Of a stretch of 64,000 nucleotides of DNA, positions 15,659 to 23,902 are shown one piece after another (the stretch's first letter is position 1; the number at the start of each line of letters is the position of its first letter). A program made the position numbers and the translations under genes. The notes under the pieces are model-generated. The model made no database searches. It saw nothing but the letters and a program-made list of their open reading frames with translations, and was not told the DNA's origin. Source of the DNA: Candidatus Pantoea formicae (GTDB lineage: Bacteria > Pseudomonadota > Gammaproteobacteria > Enterobacterales > Enterobacteriaceae); the NCBI RefSeq assembly GCF_011752625.1, contig NZ_VWXD01000006.1, positions 62,001 to 126,000 of the forward strand, written 5' to 3'.

Positions 15659-17074
15659 TTAAGGCTGCCGCAGTTCGGCAATCAATTTGCCCAATGTTTC
15701 CACCGCCGCCTCGGCACGTGCATCCCATGGCCAGGCGGTATTGAAGCGGAAGCAGTGGCTGAATCCTTCGCTACCTGAAAAGAGCTGGCCCGGCGCGATA
15801 CTGATGCCCTGCTTCAAGGCCAGATGATACAACTGCGTGGTGTTGATCTGCCCCGGCAGCGCAATCCACAGGAAATAGCCGCCGGGGGTATCGCTGATCT
15901 GGGTTTCCGCAGGTAACACGCGGCGCAGCGCCTGCTGTGCCTGCTGTTTACGCTTCGCCAGCGTCTGACGCAGCTTCTTCAGATGCGTGTCATAGCTGCG
16001 CGTGCTGAGGAAATCCGCCAGCGCCAGCTGCATCGGCGCACTGGTTGAAAGCGTGCTCATCAGTTGAATACGCTGGACGCGCTGCGCATGACGCCCGGCG
16101 GCGACCCAACCGACACGAAATCCCGCCACCAGATTTTTCGAAAAGCTGCCGCAGTGCAAAACATTGCCATCTTGATCAAAGGCTTTGGCGGGTAGCGGCT
16201 TGTCGTGCCCACTATAGAGATCGCTGTAAACGTCATCCTCAATCATCGCCACTTGATAGCGTGCCAGCAACGCCACCAGTTGCTGCTTACGTTCGACGCT
16301 GAGCGTGTACCCAAGCGGGTTTTGCCGATTGGTCATCAGCCAGCAGGCTTTTACCGGCCAACGTTGCAGCGCCTGCTCCAGCTCCGTGAGGTCGATACCC
16401 TGTTCAACATCGCTGGCGATGGCAATCGCGTTCAACTTCAGGCGTTCAATGGCCTGTAACGCACCGTAAAAGGAAGGATTCTCGATCACCACCCAATCAC
16501 CCGGTTCTGTCACCGCCTGGAGGCTGAGATTGAGCGCCTCCATTGCACCGTTGGTGATGACAATATCGTCTGGCGACAGGGTAATACCCTGCTGTGCGTA
16601 GCGCTGGGCCAGTATTTTGCGCAGCGCTTCATTACCTGGTGGCAGGTTGTTAAGCGCATCGGTGGATTTAAGGCTGTGCGAGACTTTAACCAGCGAACGC
16701 ATCAGTTGGCGTTGCGGAAAGAGTTCAGGATCGGGGAAGGCGGAACCAAACGGCATGATGGCCGGATCGCGCGTCGCTTGTAGCACGTCAAAGACGAAAC
16801 TGTTGGTATCAGCCTGGTCGGTCTTCGCGATAGCTTGGGTAGGAAGTCGCGGGCGACTCTCCGCCGCGCGCGGTGCAACGTAGTAGCCAGACTGCGGTTT
16901 GGACAGGATCCAGCCTTGGCTTTCCAGCACTTCGTAGGCGTGCATCACCGTCATCAAACTCAGGCCACTCTGCTCCGCTTGCTGACGTAAGGAGGGTAGC
17001 TTTTCGCCAGGCGGCCAGATGCGCGCTTCGATTTGCGTCCGTAACTGGTCAACCAAATGCTGATATTTCGCCAC
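15659..17074 (-). CDS. ydcR: MocR-type GntR/aminotransferase transcriptional regulator (YdcR-like)
   Basis: A 471-residue fusion of an N-terminal GntR winged helix and a fold-type I PLP aminotransferase-like domain. The helix spans about residues 1-75 (YQHLVDQLRTQIEARIWPPG, LPSLRQQ), and the PLP domain about 110-470. The PLP lysine lies in SFSKNLVAGFRVGW near residue 310, and MTNRQNPLGYTLS matches the substrate-side loop. The N-terminus is very like E. coli YdcR, so I use that symbol, although YjiR-type paralogs are close. MocR proteins control genes for vitamin B6, GABA or taurine use. The target here is unknown, and no such gene is adjacent. Confidence 0.82.
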   Translation of the reverse strand: MAKYQHLVDQLRTQIEARIWPPGEKLPSLRQQAEQSGLSLMTVMHAYEVLESQGWILSKPQSGYYVAPRAAESRPRLPTQAIAKTDQADTNSFVFDVLQATRDPAIMPFGSAFPDPELFPQRQLMRSLVKVSHSLKSTDALNNLPPGNEALRKILAQRYAQQGITLSPDDIVITNGAMEALNLSLQAVTEPGDWVVIENPSFYGALQAIERLKLNAIAIASDVEQGIDLTELEQALQRWPVKACWLMTNRQNPLGYTLSVERKQQLVALLARYQVAMIEDDVYSDLYSGHDKPLPAKAFDQDGNVLHCGSFSKNLVAGFRVGWVAAGRHAQRVQRIQLMSTLSTSAPMQLALADFLSTRSYDTHLKKLRQTLAKRKQQAQQALRRVLPAETQISDTPGGYFLWIALPGQINTTQLYHLALKQGISIAPGQLFSGSEGFSHCFRFNTAWPWDARAEAAVETLGKLIAELRQP

Positions 17075-17117
17075 CCGACCTCCGATGTATAGGATTTTGC
17101 GGGGCTATTTTCCCCTA

Positions 17118-17155
17118 CCCAATCCTCTCCCGCAAGCGAGAGAGGGGATTGTTGG
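17118..17155 (-). terminator. GC-rich hairpin after the first MHYT-GGDEF-EAL gene
   Basis: CCCAATCCTCTCCCGC pairs, with small mismatches, with GCGAGAGAGGGGATTGTTGGG. On the minus strand this lies 14-51 bp past the stop at 17169, so it can end that transcript. The sequence is also like the CCTCTCCC/GGGAGAGG hairpin repeats common in proteobacterial intergenic DNA. Confidence 0.5.
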
Positions 17156-17168
17156 GCAAGGATTTTGA

Positions 17169-19259
17169 CTACGAAAGCTGCGCCAGCTCCCGCTCATCTT
17201 CCACAAAATTCGGCAGTTCGTGGATACGGTCGGGCGGCACCGGTTTGCCTAAGAGATAACCTTGTAGCGTATCGCAGCCAAGACCGGTGAGAAACGCCTG
17301 CTGATCCTGCGTTTCCACTCCTTCCGCCACCACTTTGAGATCCAGCGATTGTGCCAATGCCACGATCGCCGAAACGATGGTGGCATCCTCGGATTTTGCC
17401 TGCAGCTCATTCACAAAGGCGCGGTCAATTTTCAACTCACTGGCCGGTAAGCGCTTGAGATAGAGCAGGCTGGAATAGCCGGTGCCGAAATCATCAATCG
17501 AGGCTTTCACCCCCATGTTGGTGAGTTCGGTAAGAATACGGACACTCTCTTCCGGATCACGCATGGCCGTGGTTTCTGTGACTTCCAGCGTCAGGAGCTC
17601 AGCCGGAATCTGATGTTTCGCCAGCGCTTGTGTCACGGTTTCCACCAGATTGCTCTGCTCGAATTGCAACGCAGAGAGATTCACCGCCACCGACCAGTGC
17701 GGATGGCCCTGCAGATGCCAGCTATGCAACTGACGGCAAGCTTCGTTGATCACCCAGTTACCGATATTGATGATCATGCCGGTCTTCTCAGCAATCGGCA
17801 GGAATTTATCCGGTGCCAGCAAACCACGCGTAGGATGTTCCCAACGTAGCAATGCTTCAAAGCCGATGATTGGGCCGCTCGGCGCACAATATTTCGGCTG
17901 ATAGAACAGACGCAGTTCACCGTTGTCCAGCGCTTGCCACAAGTCATTGTTGAGCTGCAACTGGGACTGTGCCAGCGTGTTCATTGAGGGCTGGAAGAAG
18001 TTGTAACCGTTACGGCCGTTATTTTTCGTGTGGTACATCGCCGCATCAGCGTTGAACATCAATTCGCGTTCATCTTTGCCATCGCCAGGATAGACCGCAA
18101 TGCCAATACTGAGTGACACCACCAGCTCATAACGTGAGATATCAAACGAGCGATCGACCGCTTTGACGAGGGCATCGGCCACGGCTGCCGCATCGTTGGG
18201 CTCATCGATCTCAATCAGCAGCACAAACTCATCGCCCCCCATACGCGCCAACGTGTAATGGCCCTTCATCTGACCAATCATGCGTTCGGCAACCGCAATC
18301 AACAGGTTATCGCCCACGTGGTGGCCGAAAGCATCGTTGACCGCTTTGAAACCGTCGAGATCCATAAACATCAACGCGAACTGCGACTTCTCGCGGTTGG
18401 CTTTATTGATAGCCTGTTCCAGACGATCTTCCAGCAAAATGCGGTTTGGCAGGCGCGTGAGATTATCGTGTAACGCCAACTGCGCCAGTTCACGATTCGC
18501 TTCTGCCAGCGAACGGGCGAGGATAGAGGTGCGTGCCTGCATCCGCGCGTCGAGCATCGAGACCAGCAGCGTGATCCCTAGAATCGCCAGTGTAACCACC
18601 GTGACCAGTATCGCCAGCCAGTTGCTATTCACCCCCATATGGGTAGCGTGGCTCATCATCGGGAAATCAGCCGCCGCCATGCCGGTATAGTGCATACCTG
18701 CAATGGCACAACCCATCACCACCGACGCACCGAGACGCAGAATCGTCACGCGTCCATGTCCTTCACGCAGGTTAAAGGCCAGCCATAGCGCGGCGCCCGA
18801 TGCCACCAGCGCAATCACCACGGAAGCCGCAACCCAGCCCCAATTCCAGGTGATGCCCGGCGAGAACATCAGTGCCGCCATGCCGGTATAGTGCATCGCC
18901 ACCACGCCAGAACCCAGTACAAAGGCGCCGCCGAGCAGTCGTCGCCACGGCAAATCACGTGATGAACACACCAGCCACAACGCAAAGATCGAGGCCAGTA
19001 TCGCGACCACCATCGACGTTGCAGTCAGCAGCGGGTCGTAACTCATCACCATGTCGAGACTCATCGACAGCATGCCGATGAAGTGCATCGCCCAGATGCC
19101 CACGCCCATGGCGAATCCGCCGCCAAACAACCAAACCAGCGCCACCTTGCCGGTTGAGGAAGCTACGCGTCCTGCCATGTCTAGCGCAGTAAACGAAGCC
19201 AGCATTGCCACCAGAATCGAGACAATGACGGTAAACGAATCGTACGAAGTCACTAACAT
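17169..19259 (-). CDS. MHYT-GGDEF-EAL membrane cyclic-di-GMP enzyme
   Basis: A 696-residue inner-membrane signalling protein. Residues 1-240 form the seven-helix MHYT sensor with three motif copies (MHFIGM, MHYTGM, MHYTGM), a domain proposed to bind copper and sense a diatomic gas. The GGDEF domain has RMGGDEF near 341. The EAL domain has EALLRW near 468 and DDFGTGYSS near 589, all intact, so it may be both cyclase and phosphodiesterase. It is the downstream member of a tandem paralog pair; the upstream copy ends 160 bp before this start, and a terminator-like hairpin lies between. The two are about the same length and alike along their length. Confidence 0.92.
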   Translation of the reverse strand: MLVTSYDSFTVIVSILVAMLASFTALDMAGRVASSTGKVALVWLFGGGFAMGVGIWAMHFIGMLSMSLDMVMSYDPLLTATSMVVAILASIFALWLVCSSRDLPWRRLLGGAFVLGSGVVAMHYTGMAALMFSPGITWNWGWVAASVVIALVASGAALWLAFNLREGHGRVTILRLGASVVMGCAIAGMHYTGMAAADFPMMSHATHMGVNSNWLAILVTVVTLAILGITLLVSMLDARMQARTSILARSLAEANRELAQLALHDNLTRLPNRILLEDRLEQAINKANREKSQFALMFMDLDGFKAVNDAFGHHVGDNLLIAVAERMIGQMKGHYTLARMGGDEFVLLIEIDEPNDAAAVADALVKAVDRSFDISRYELVVSLSIGIAVYPGDGKDERELMFNADAAMYHTKNNGRNGYNFFQPSMNTLAQSQLQLNNDLWQALDNGELRLFYQPKYCAPSGPIIGFEALLRWEHPTRGLLAPDKFLPIAEKTGMIINIGNWVINEACRQLHSWHLQGHPHWSVAVNLSALQFEQSNLVETVTQALAKHQIPAELLTLEVTETTAMRDPEESVRILTELTNMGVKASIDDFGTGYSSLLYLKRLPASELKIDRAFVNELQAKSEDATIVSAIVALAQSLDLKVVAEGVETQDQQAFLTGLGCDTLQGYLLGKPVPPDRIHELPNFVEDERELAQLS

Positions 19260-19344
19260 AGTGATTTCCCATGTTAAAGCCGTTCTAAATCAGCTGTGGT
19301 GTAATAAATAAAGAGTCAATTTAATTGGTTTTATTGTAGAAATT

Positions 19345-19365
19345 ATCGGCAGGGTCGCTGCCGAT
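19345..19365 (-). terminator. Hairpin between the two MHYT-GGDEF-EAL genes
   Basis: ATCGGCAG and CTGCCGAT pair perfectly over 8 bp around a 5-nt loop, 55 bp beyond the stop of the upstream copy on the minus strand. The following AATTTC is a poor T-tract, so termination may be partial. Confidence 0.5.
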
Positions 19366-19419
19366 TTGAGTCTTTGAACGATGAAACCTTCCGATGCGGA
19401 AGAAAAATAAAATTGTGGG

Positions 19420-21522
19420 TTACGCACCCGCCAACGGCAGCACAGTATCAGAAAATGCCAGCGGTACGTTAAGTGATGCGGTAAATTCACCGATGCGATC
19501 TGCCGGGGTCGGTTTGCCCAGTAAATAACCTTGCAACGTGTCAAAACCGAGGCCGGTCAGCAAACGTTGCTGCTCCTCTGTTTCCACCCCTTCTGCCACC
19601 ATGCGCAGGTTAAGACTTTGCGCCAGCGTCAGCATTGCACTCACGACCGTGGCATCTTCGCTGTCAGCACGCAGGCTGTTGATAAAGGCACGGTCGATTT
19701 TCAGTTCGGTCGCTTCCAAATGCTTGAGGTGCAGCAGATTGGCGTAGCCAATACCAAAGTTATCAATCGCGACTTTCACACCAAGCCGATGCAGTTCGGC
19801 AATGCGTTGCTGGCTGAACTCCGGATCGCGCATGGCGATGTTCTCGGTGATTTCCAACATCAACGCCCCTTCCGGCAGTTGATGGCGCAGCAAAGCATGG
19901 CGGAGGGTGTCGATCAGATCGCGCTGATGAAATTGCAGTGCCGAAAGGTTGACTGACACACTCCACTCTTTGTTGCCTTCATCGTGCCACTGTTTCAACT
20001 GGCGACAGGCTTCGTTAATCACCCAGTTACCCAGCGCAACGATTTGCCCGGTTTTTTCCGCGCGAGGCAAGAACATGTCTGGCATCAGTAATCCGCGGCG
20101 TGGATGTTGCCAACGTAGCAAGGCCTCAAAGCCCATTAACACCGTGCCGCCAGCACGGAACTTTGGCTGATAGAACAGGCACATCTCTTGATATTCCAGC
20201 GCATTCCACAGGTCATTGGCCAGCGCCAACTGATGCTGTGCCACAGCGCTCATGACAGGTTCAAACAGGCACCAGCCGTTGCGGCCACTGTGTTTGGTGT
20301 GATACATGGCAGAGTCCGCATTGAACATCATCTCCTGCTGGCTGCGACCATGCTCTGGGAAGGTGACGATACCAATGCTGAGCGATACGCGCAGCGAATA
20401 GCGATCCAACTCAAAGGGGGCATCAATGGCACTAACCAGACACTGTGCCAGTGATGAGGCTTGCAGTGCGTTATATTGTGGGCAAAGCAGAACGAACTCA
20501 TCGCCACCCAGTCGTGCCAGCAAAATATCCTCGCCAAGTTGCACACGCAGACGCTCAGCCACGGCGATCAGCAAGCGGTCACCCACGTGATGACCCCAGG
20601 TATCATTGACGGCTTTGAAACCATCCAGATCCATAAACATCAGCGCAAAGGTTTCGTCTTGCAGGGTCGCCTGTTTAATCTGCGCGTTGAGCTGCTGTTC
20701 CAGCATGACTCGGTTCGGCAGCGTGGTGAGATTGTCATGCATCGCCAGCTGACGCAGTTCATTGTTGGCACGTTTTAGTTTCGCGGCCAGTCGTGAGGCG
20801 CGCAGTTGCGCATCCAGCATCGAAACCAACAGCGTCAAACCGAGAATGGTTAAGGTAATGATGGTCACCCAGACCGCCAGCCCTTCTTCACTGACACCAT
20901 GGAGATGGCTCATGGTGCTCGGCATCGCGTACTCTGCGGCTGCCATACCGGTGTAGTGCATGCCCGCGATAGCAATCCCCATCACTAACGCAGCGCAGAC
21001 GCGCATCATCAGCACGCTCTCCCCCTGACGCAGATGGAAAGCCAGCCACAATGCCGCGCCGGAAGCCGCATAGGCAATGATCACCGACAGCGCCACGAGT
21101 AGCGCATCCCAGCGGATCGCCGGTTCAATCATCAGCGCGTTCATGCCGATGTAGTGCATTGCCACCACACCGCTGCCGAGTATCAAGGTGCCGCGCACTA
21201 ACCGACGCCGAGTGAGATGGCTGCCCTGCACGCCCTGCGCAAAAGCAAAGATCGACGCCACAATCGCCACCAGCAGAGAAATCGCCGTAAGAGGGATGTC
21301 GTAACGCATTGTCATTGGCATCATCATGGCCAGCATGCCGATGAAGTGCATCGCCCAGATGCCAATTCCCATAGCCGTGCCACCGGCCGCCAGCCACAAC
21401 TTCGCCAGACAGCCACGCGATACCGCCACGCGCCCGGCAGTATCCAGCGCAGTAAAGGCGGCAATAAAGGCCACAATCAGTGAAACCGTAACCAGAACGC
21501 TATCCCAGGTAACCAGCAGCAT
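19420..21522 (-). CDS. MHYT-GGDEF-EAL membrane protein with altered EAL loop-6 motif
   Basis: A 700-residue paralog of the next gene. The MHYT sensor covers residues 1-240 (MHFIGM, MHYIGM, MHYTGM). The GGDEF domain is intact (RLGGDEF near 339) and EALLRW is intact near 466. The conserved DDFGTGYSS, however, reads DNFGIGYAN near 587, which replaces the second of two adjacent aspartates that sit at the metal site of EAL phosphodiesterases and changes loop 6. I infer weak or lost phosphodiesterase activity, so the protein may act mainly as a cyclase or as a cyclic-di-GMP binding receptor. The ATG at 21522 follows GGAG at close spacing. Confidence 0.92.
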   Translation of the reverse strand: MLLVTWDSVLVTVSLIVAFIAAFTALDTAGRVAVSRGCLAKLWLAAGGTAMGIGIWAMHFIGMLAMMMPMTMRYDIPLTAISLLVAIVASIFAFAQGVQGSHLTRRRLVRGTLILGSGVVAMHYIGMNALMIEPAIRWDALLVALSVIIAYAASGAALWLAFHLRQGESVLMMRVCAALVMGIAIAGMHYTGMAAAEYAMPSTMSHLHGVSEEGLAVWVTIITLTILGLTLLVSMLDAQLRASRLAAKLKRANNELRQLAMHDNLTTLPNRVMLEQQLNAQIKQATLQDETFALMFMDLDGFKAVNDTWGHHVGDRLLIAVAERLRVQLGEDILLARLGGDEFVLLCPQYNALQASSLAQCLVSAIDAPFELDRYSLRVSLSIGIVTFPEHGRSQQEMMFNADSAMYHTKHSGRNGWCLFEPVMSAVAQHQLALANDLWNALEYQEMCLFYQPKFRAGGTVLMGFEALLRWQHPRRGLLMPDMFLPRAEKTGQIVALGNWVINEACRQLKQWHDEGNKEWSVSVNLSALQFHQRDLIDTLRHALLRHQLPEGALMLEITENIAMRDPEFSQQRIAELHRLGVKVAIDNFGIGYANLLHLKHLEATELKIDRAFINSLRADSEDATVVSAMLTLAQSLNLRMVAEGVETEEQQRLLTGLGFDTLQGYLLGKPTPADRIGEFTASLNVPLAFSDTVLPLAGA

Positions 21523-21538
21523 GTGCGCTCCTAAACTC

Positions 21539-21558
21539 CACCTGCCGCAGAGCAGGTG
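21539..21558 (-). promoter_or_regulatory. Leader hairpin just upstream of the ribosome-binding site of the MHYT gene
   Basis: CACCTGC and GCAGGTG pair over 7 bp around CGCAGA. On the minus-strand mRNA the hairpin ends about 16 bases before the ATG at 21522, next to the GGAG, so it could influence translation or mRNA stability. Confidence 0.35.
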
Positions 21559-21929
21559 CTATAAAGTCAAAAAAGGTCAAAGAAGATGAGAACATTGATT
21601 AAGGGCGAGTAATGGCTGCACACGATGAAGCAGAGAGCAGAAACGATCCAGATAATTCTGCAGGTACCGCACTGTGTTTTTTTATTTTCATCATCTGTCG
21701 CAGCCAGAAAAATTAATAATATCTGATTAATGCACGAACATAGCATTGAACCGTGGGTCGCGGTAGAGGGTTAAATCACTGGTTGTTTAGTTTTTTTAAC
21801 ACGTCGTTATCCCTTGTAGACCCTAAGTTATCGGCGAAAAGTGTGAATTGATTAAGGAAAAATCTAAGCGCAGCATCACAACCACTGATTTACTGATCTA
21901 TAGTAAAGAAAACTGATATAAATCATAAA

Positions 21930-21961
21930 CCCACCAGCTAAGATTATTCTTAGGTGGTGGG
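21930..21961 (+). promoter_or_regulatory. Strong hairpin in the pilus operon leader
   Basis: Arms 21930-21942 and 21949-21961 pair at 12 of 13 positions around the loop ATTATT. It lies about 110 bp before the first pilin ATG. The T-tract after it is poor (TCTTAAC), so it is either a weak attenuator, a protein-binding palindrome or an mRNA-stability element. Confidence 0.5.
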
Positions 21962-21990
21962 GTCTTAACAAGTGCGCCTAATCGCGGCTT

Positions 21991-22018
21991 TTGAATGAAT
22001 TTGGATTCAATCGATAAA
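21991..22018 (+). promoter_or_regulatory. Putative promoter with inverted repeat for the pilus operon
   Basis: TTGAAT (21991-21996) and GATAAA (22013-22018) could serve as -35 and -10 boxes with 16-bp spacing. TTGAAT and ATTCAA (22005-22010) also form an inverted repeat. It lies about 50 bp before the first start codon. The match to the sigma-70 consensus is modest. Confidence 0.3.
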
Positions 22019-22070
22019 TGTGTCACCAGGTGGAAAAGCACTGACCTTGGATAATCAGTAAGGAATGATT

Positions 22071-22637
22071 ATGAAACTCAAGCTTTTTCTTTTGGCTTCC
22101 AGCCTAACCATGGCGTTGCCTGTTACGACTTATGCAGCGTCAACCACCGGGACCATTGCCGCCACGCTGACGTTGACCACCGGGTGTTTGGTCAATGGTC
22201 AGTCCGCCACCACCGGCGTTAACTTCGGTAGCCTGAACTTCGGAACCAGCGCCGCAACCTTTGATTCATTGGGTGCGACATTAGTAGGTTCATCCGGCAA
22301 CGGTATCTATGTGCGCTGCACCACTGGCCAAACCTTTAATGTGCAGGTGACGGGCAGTAACACGGCACCCGCCACGGTCTATGGTACGGTGAGCACGCAA
22401 CCTCGTTATCTACGCCTCGGTTCGGACAATACCCAAGGGATCGCCTATACCATTTACAGCGATGCTGCTTACACCACCGCCATTGCCAACAATACTAACA
22501 TTGCCGCCAGCGGCACCACGGACGCCACGCTCGGTACCAACTACGCCATCTATGGCCGAATTGTCGGTGGCGGTTACAACCCGATCATTCCAGCAGGTAC
22601 CTACACGGATACCATCAACGTCTCCGTGAACTACTGA
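22071..22637 (+). CDS. Spore coat U-domain (SCPU) major pilin, archaic chaperone-usher pilus
   Basis: A 188-residue secreted pilus subunit, CsuA/B-like. A Sec signal peptide covers about residues 1-22 (cleavage near TYAAS). The SCPU domain follows, with TTGCLVNGQ near residue 38 and C-terminal YTDTINVSVNY, the strand that ends these pilins. ATG 22071 sits 6 bp after AAGGA, while the ATG two codons upstream abuts the Shine-Dalgarno sequence and is less likely. As first gene of the operon it is probably the major shaft subunit, assembled by donor-strand exchange through the chaperone and usher. Confidence 0.88.
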   Translation: MKLKLFLLASSLTMALPVTTYAASTTGTIAATLTLTTGCLVNGQSATTGVNFGSLNFGTSAATFDSLGATLVGSSGNGIYVRCTTGQTFNVQVTGSNTAPATVYGTVSTQPRYLRLGSDNTQGIAYTIYSDAAYTTAIANNTNIAASGTTDATLGTNYAIYGRIVGGGYNPIIPAGTYTDTINVSVNY

Positions 22638-22659
22638 TTTGGTCTATTGGAGTTAACCA

Positions 22660-23169
22660 GTGGCGTTAATCCGTCTGCGTTATACGCCGACCGTGATTCT
22701 GCTGCTGTGCAGTGCATCGGCCTGGGGGCTGCCGACGGCATCCTTCCAGGTCTCTGCCTCCATCGTAGCGGGATGCGTGGTCTCAGGCACGAATACCGGC
22801 GTGTTTGGTACGCTTGATTTTGGTACTCAATCGGGGGTTTCCAGCAGCAGTGTCAGTGCCAGTTATGTGCAAAGCACCACGATCACGCTCGCCTGTACAC
22901 CCGGCACCAGCCTGAGCATGATGATCAATGGCGGGAGTAACTACACCACAACACGAAATCTAAAACAGGCAACGTACGGTAATACCGTCGCTTATTACCT
23001 CTACTCTAATGCCGCCCGGACGACGGCCATCCCTGTCAATCAGGCAGTTGCATTGACTTATAGCAACGCGAACAGCATTACGTTGCCGATTTATGGTCAG
23101 TTGCAGCTGCCTGGCCCTACGCGTGCAGGGAGTTACACCGATACGCTCACCGTGACCCTGAGTTGGTAA
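22660..23169 (+). CDS. Spore coat U-domain pilin, minor subunit
   Basis: A 169-residue SCPU-domain subunit with a signal peptide of about 22 residues (cleavage near AWGLP/TAS). Cys residues in VAGCVVSG and LACTPG are typical of the family, and the C-terminal strand is YTDTLTVTLSW. It starts at GTG 22660, with GGAG 7 bp upstream and 22 bp after the first pilin gene. By analogy with CsuA or CsuB it would be a minor or adaptor subunit of the same pilus. Confidence 0.86.
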   Translation: MALIRLRYTPTVILLLCSASAWGLPTASFQVSASIVAGCVVSGTNTGVFGTLDFGTQSGVSSSSVSASYVQSTTITLACTPGTSLSMMINGGSNYTTTRNLKQATYGNTVAYYLYSNAARTTAIPVNQAVALTYSNANSITLPIYGQLQLPGPTRAGSYTDTLTVTLSW

Positions 23170-23196
23170 CGGATTTATTGATGAAGGATTCTGACT

Positions 23197-23892
23197 ATGA
23201 GATCGCACGCCCTCCTCCTTGTGTGTCTGGCTACATTGATGCCATTGGCGCATGCCGCTAACTCGGTCATGATTTGGCCGATAGACCCCGTGATCAACCC
23301 CGACGATAAAGCAGCAGAACTGTGGCTGGAGAATCGTGGTAATGCCACCACGATGATGCAGGTTCGCGTGTTTAGCTGGCAGCAGGTGAATGGCCATGAC
23401 CAGTATCAGACACAGCAGCAGGTTGCCGCCAGCCCGCCGATGGTACGTATTGATGCAGGCCAGAAGCAATTGATTCGCCTGATAAAGCTGTCACCGGTAC
23501 CTGCAGGCAAGGAGCAGGCTTATCGTGTGGTTTTGGATGAAATCCCTACGCCCAAAACGCCTTCGCCTAATCAGGCAGGACTCAATTTTCAAATGCGCTA
23601 TTCAGTGCCACTTTTTACCTATGGCAATGGCATCACCGCCGAAAGCGCAAAACCACAGCTTAGCTGGCAACAAGTGACCCAGGACGGTAAGCGCTGGTTG
23701 CAGATCACCAACCAAGGTGATGGACATGCTCGCCTGAGTAATCTCAGCATTGGTGGCCGTGGGCAAGGTCAGGGCCTATTTGGCTATGTCCTGGCACACG
23801 GAAGCAATCGCTGGCCGCTGAGTACCGCCGTCAGTGGGGAATTGCAAACAGAAGTGAATAAAGGGCACTGGCGTGGTAACGCTAGCCAGTAA
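23197..23892 (+). CDS. PapD-like periplasmic pilus chaperone (CsuC-like)
   Basis: A 231-residue chaperone with a signal peptide (about 1-20, ending AHAA). The N-terminal PapD-like domain shows VMIWPIDPVI, AAELWLENRG and the conserved segment with QKQLIRLIKL. EQAYRVVLDEIP matches the G1-strand end of the domain. The C-terminal domain begins near residue 130. It folds and caps SCPU pilins in the periplasm and hands them to the usher. It follows the minor pilin by 27 bp and precedes the usher by 10 bp. Confidence 0.9.
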   Translation: MRSHALLLVCLATLMPLAHAANSVMIWPIDPVINPDDKAAELWLENRGNATTMMQVRVFSWQQVNGHDQYQTQQQVAASPPMVRIDAGQKQLIRLIKLSPVPAGKEQAYRVVLDEIPTPKTPSPNQAGLNFQMRYSVPLFTYGNGITAESAKPQLSWQQVTQDGKRWLQITNQGDGHARLSNLSIGGRGQGQGLFGYVLAHGSNRWPLSTAVSGELQTEVNKGHWRGNASQ

Positions 23893-23902
23893 GCGCTGAC
23901 CG

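Larger units (their letters stand above)
21523..22070. other. AT-rich 548-bp regulatory region between MHYT gene and pilus operon
   Basis: No convincing gene is present. It holds the leader of the minus-strand MHYT gene, including a hairpin at 21539-21558, and a long AT-rich stretch. The plus-strand leader of the pilus operon carries a 13-bp hairpin at 21930-21961 and an inverted repeat at 21991-22010. Its AT content contrasts with the GC-rich genes around it, as is common for silenced fimbrial promoters. Confidence 0.7.

Noticed and set aside
22960..23469. Minus-strand frame across the minor pilin and chaperone genes
   Set aside because: It overlaps two recognised pilus genes and has no homology that I can see.
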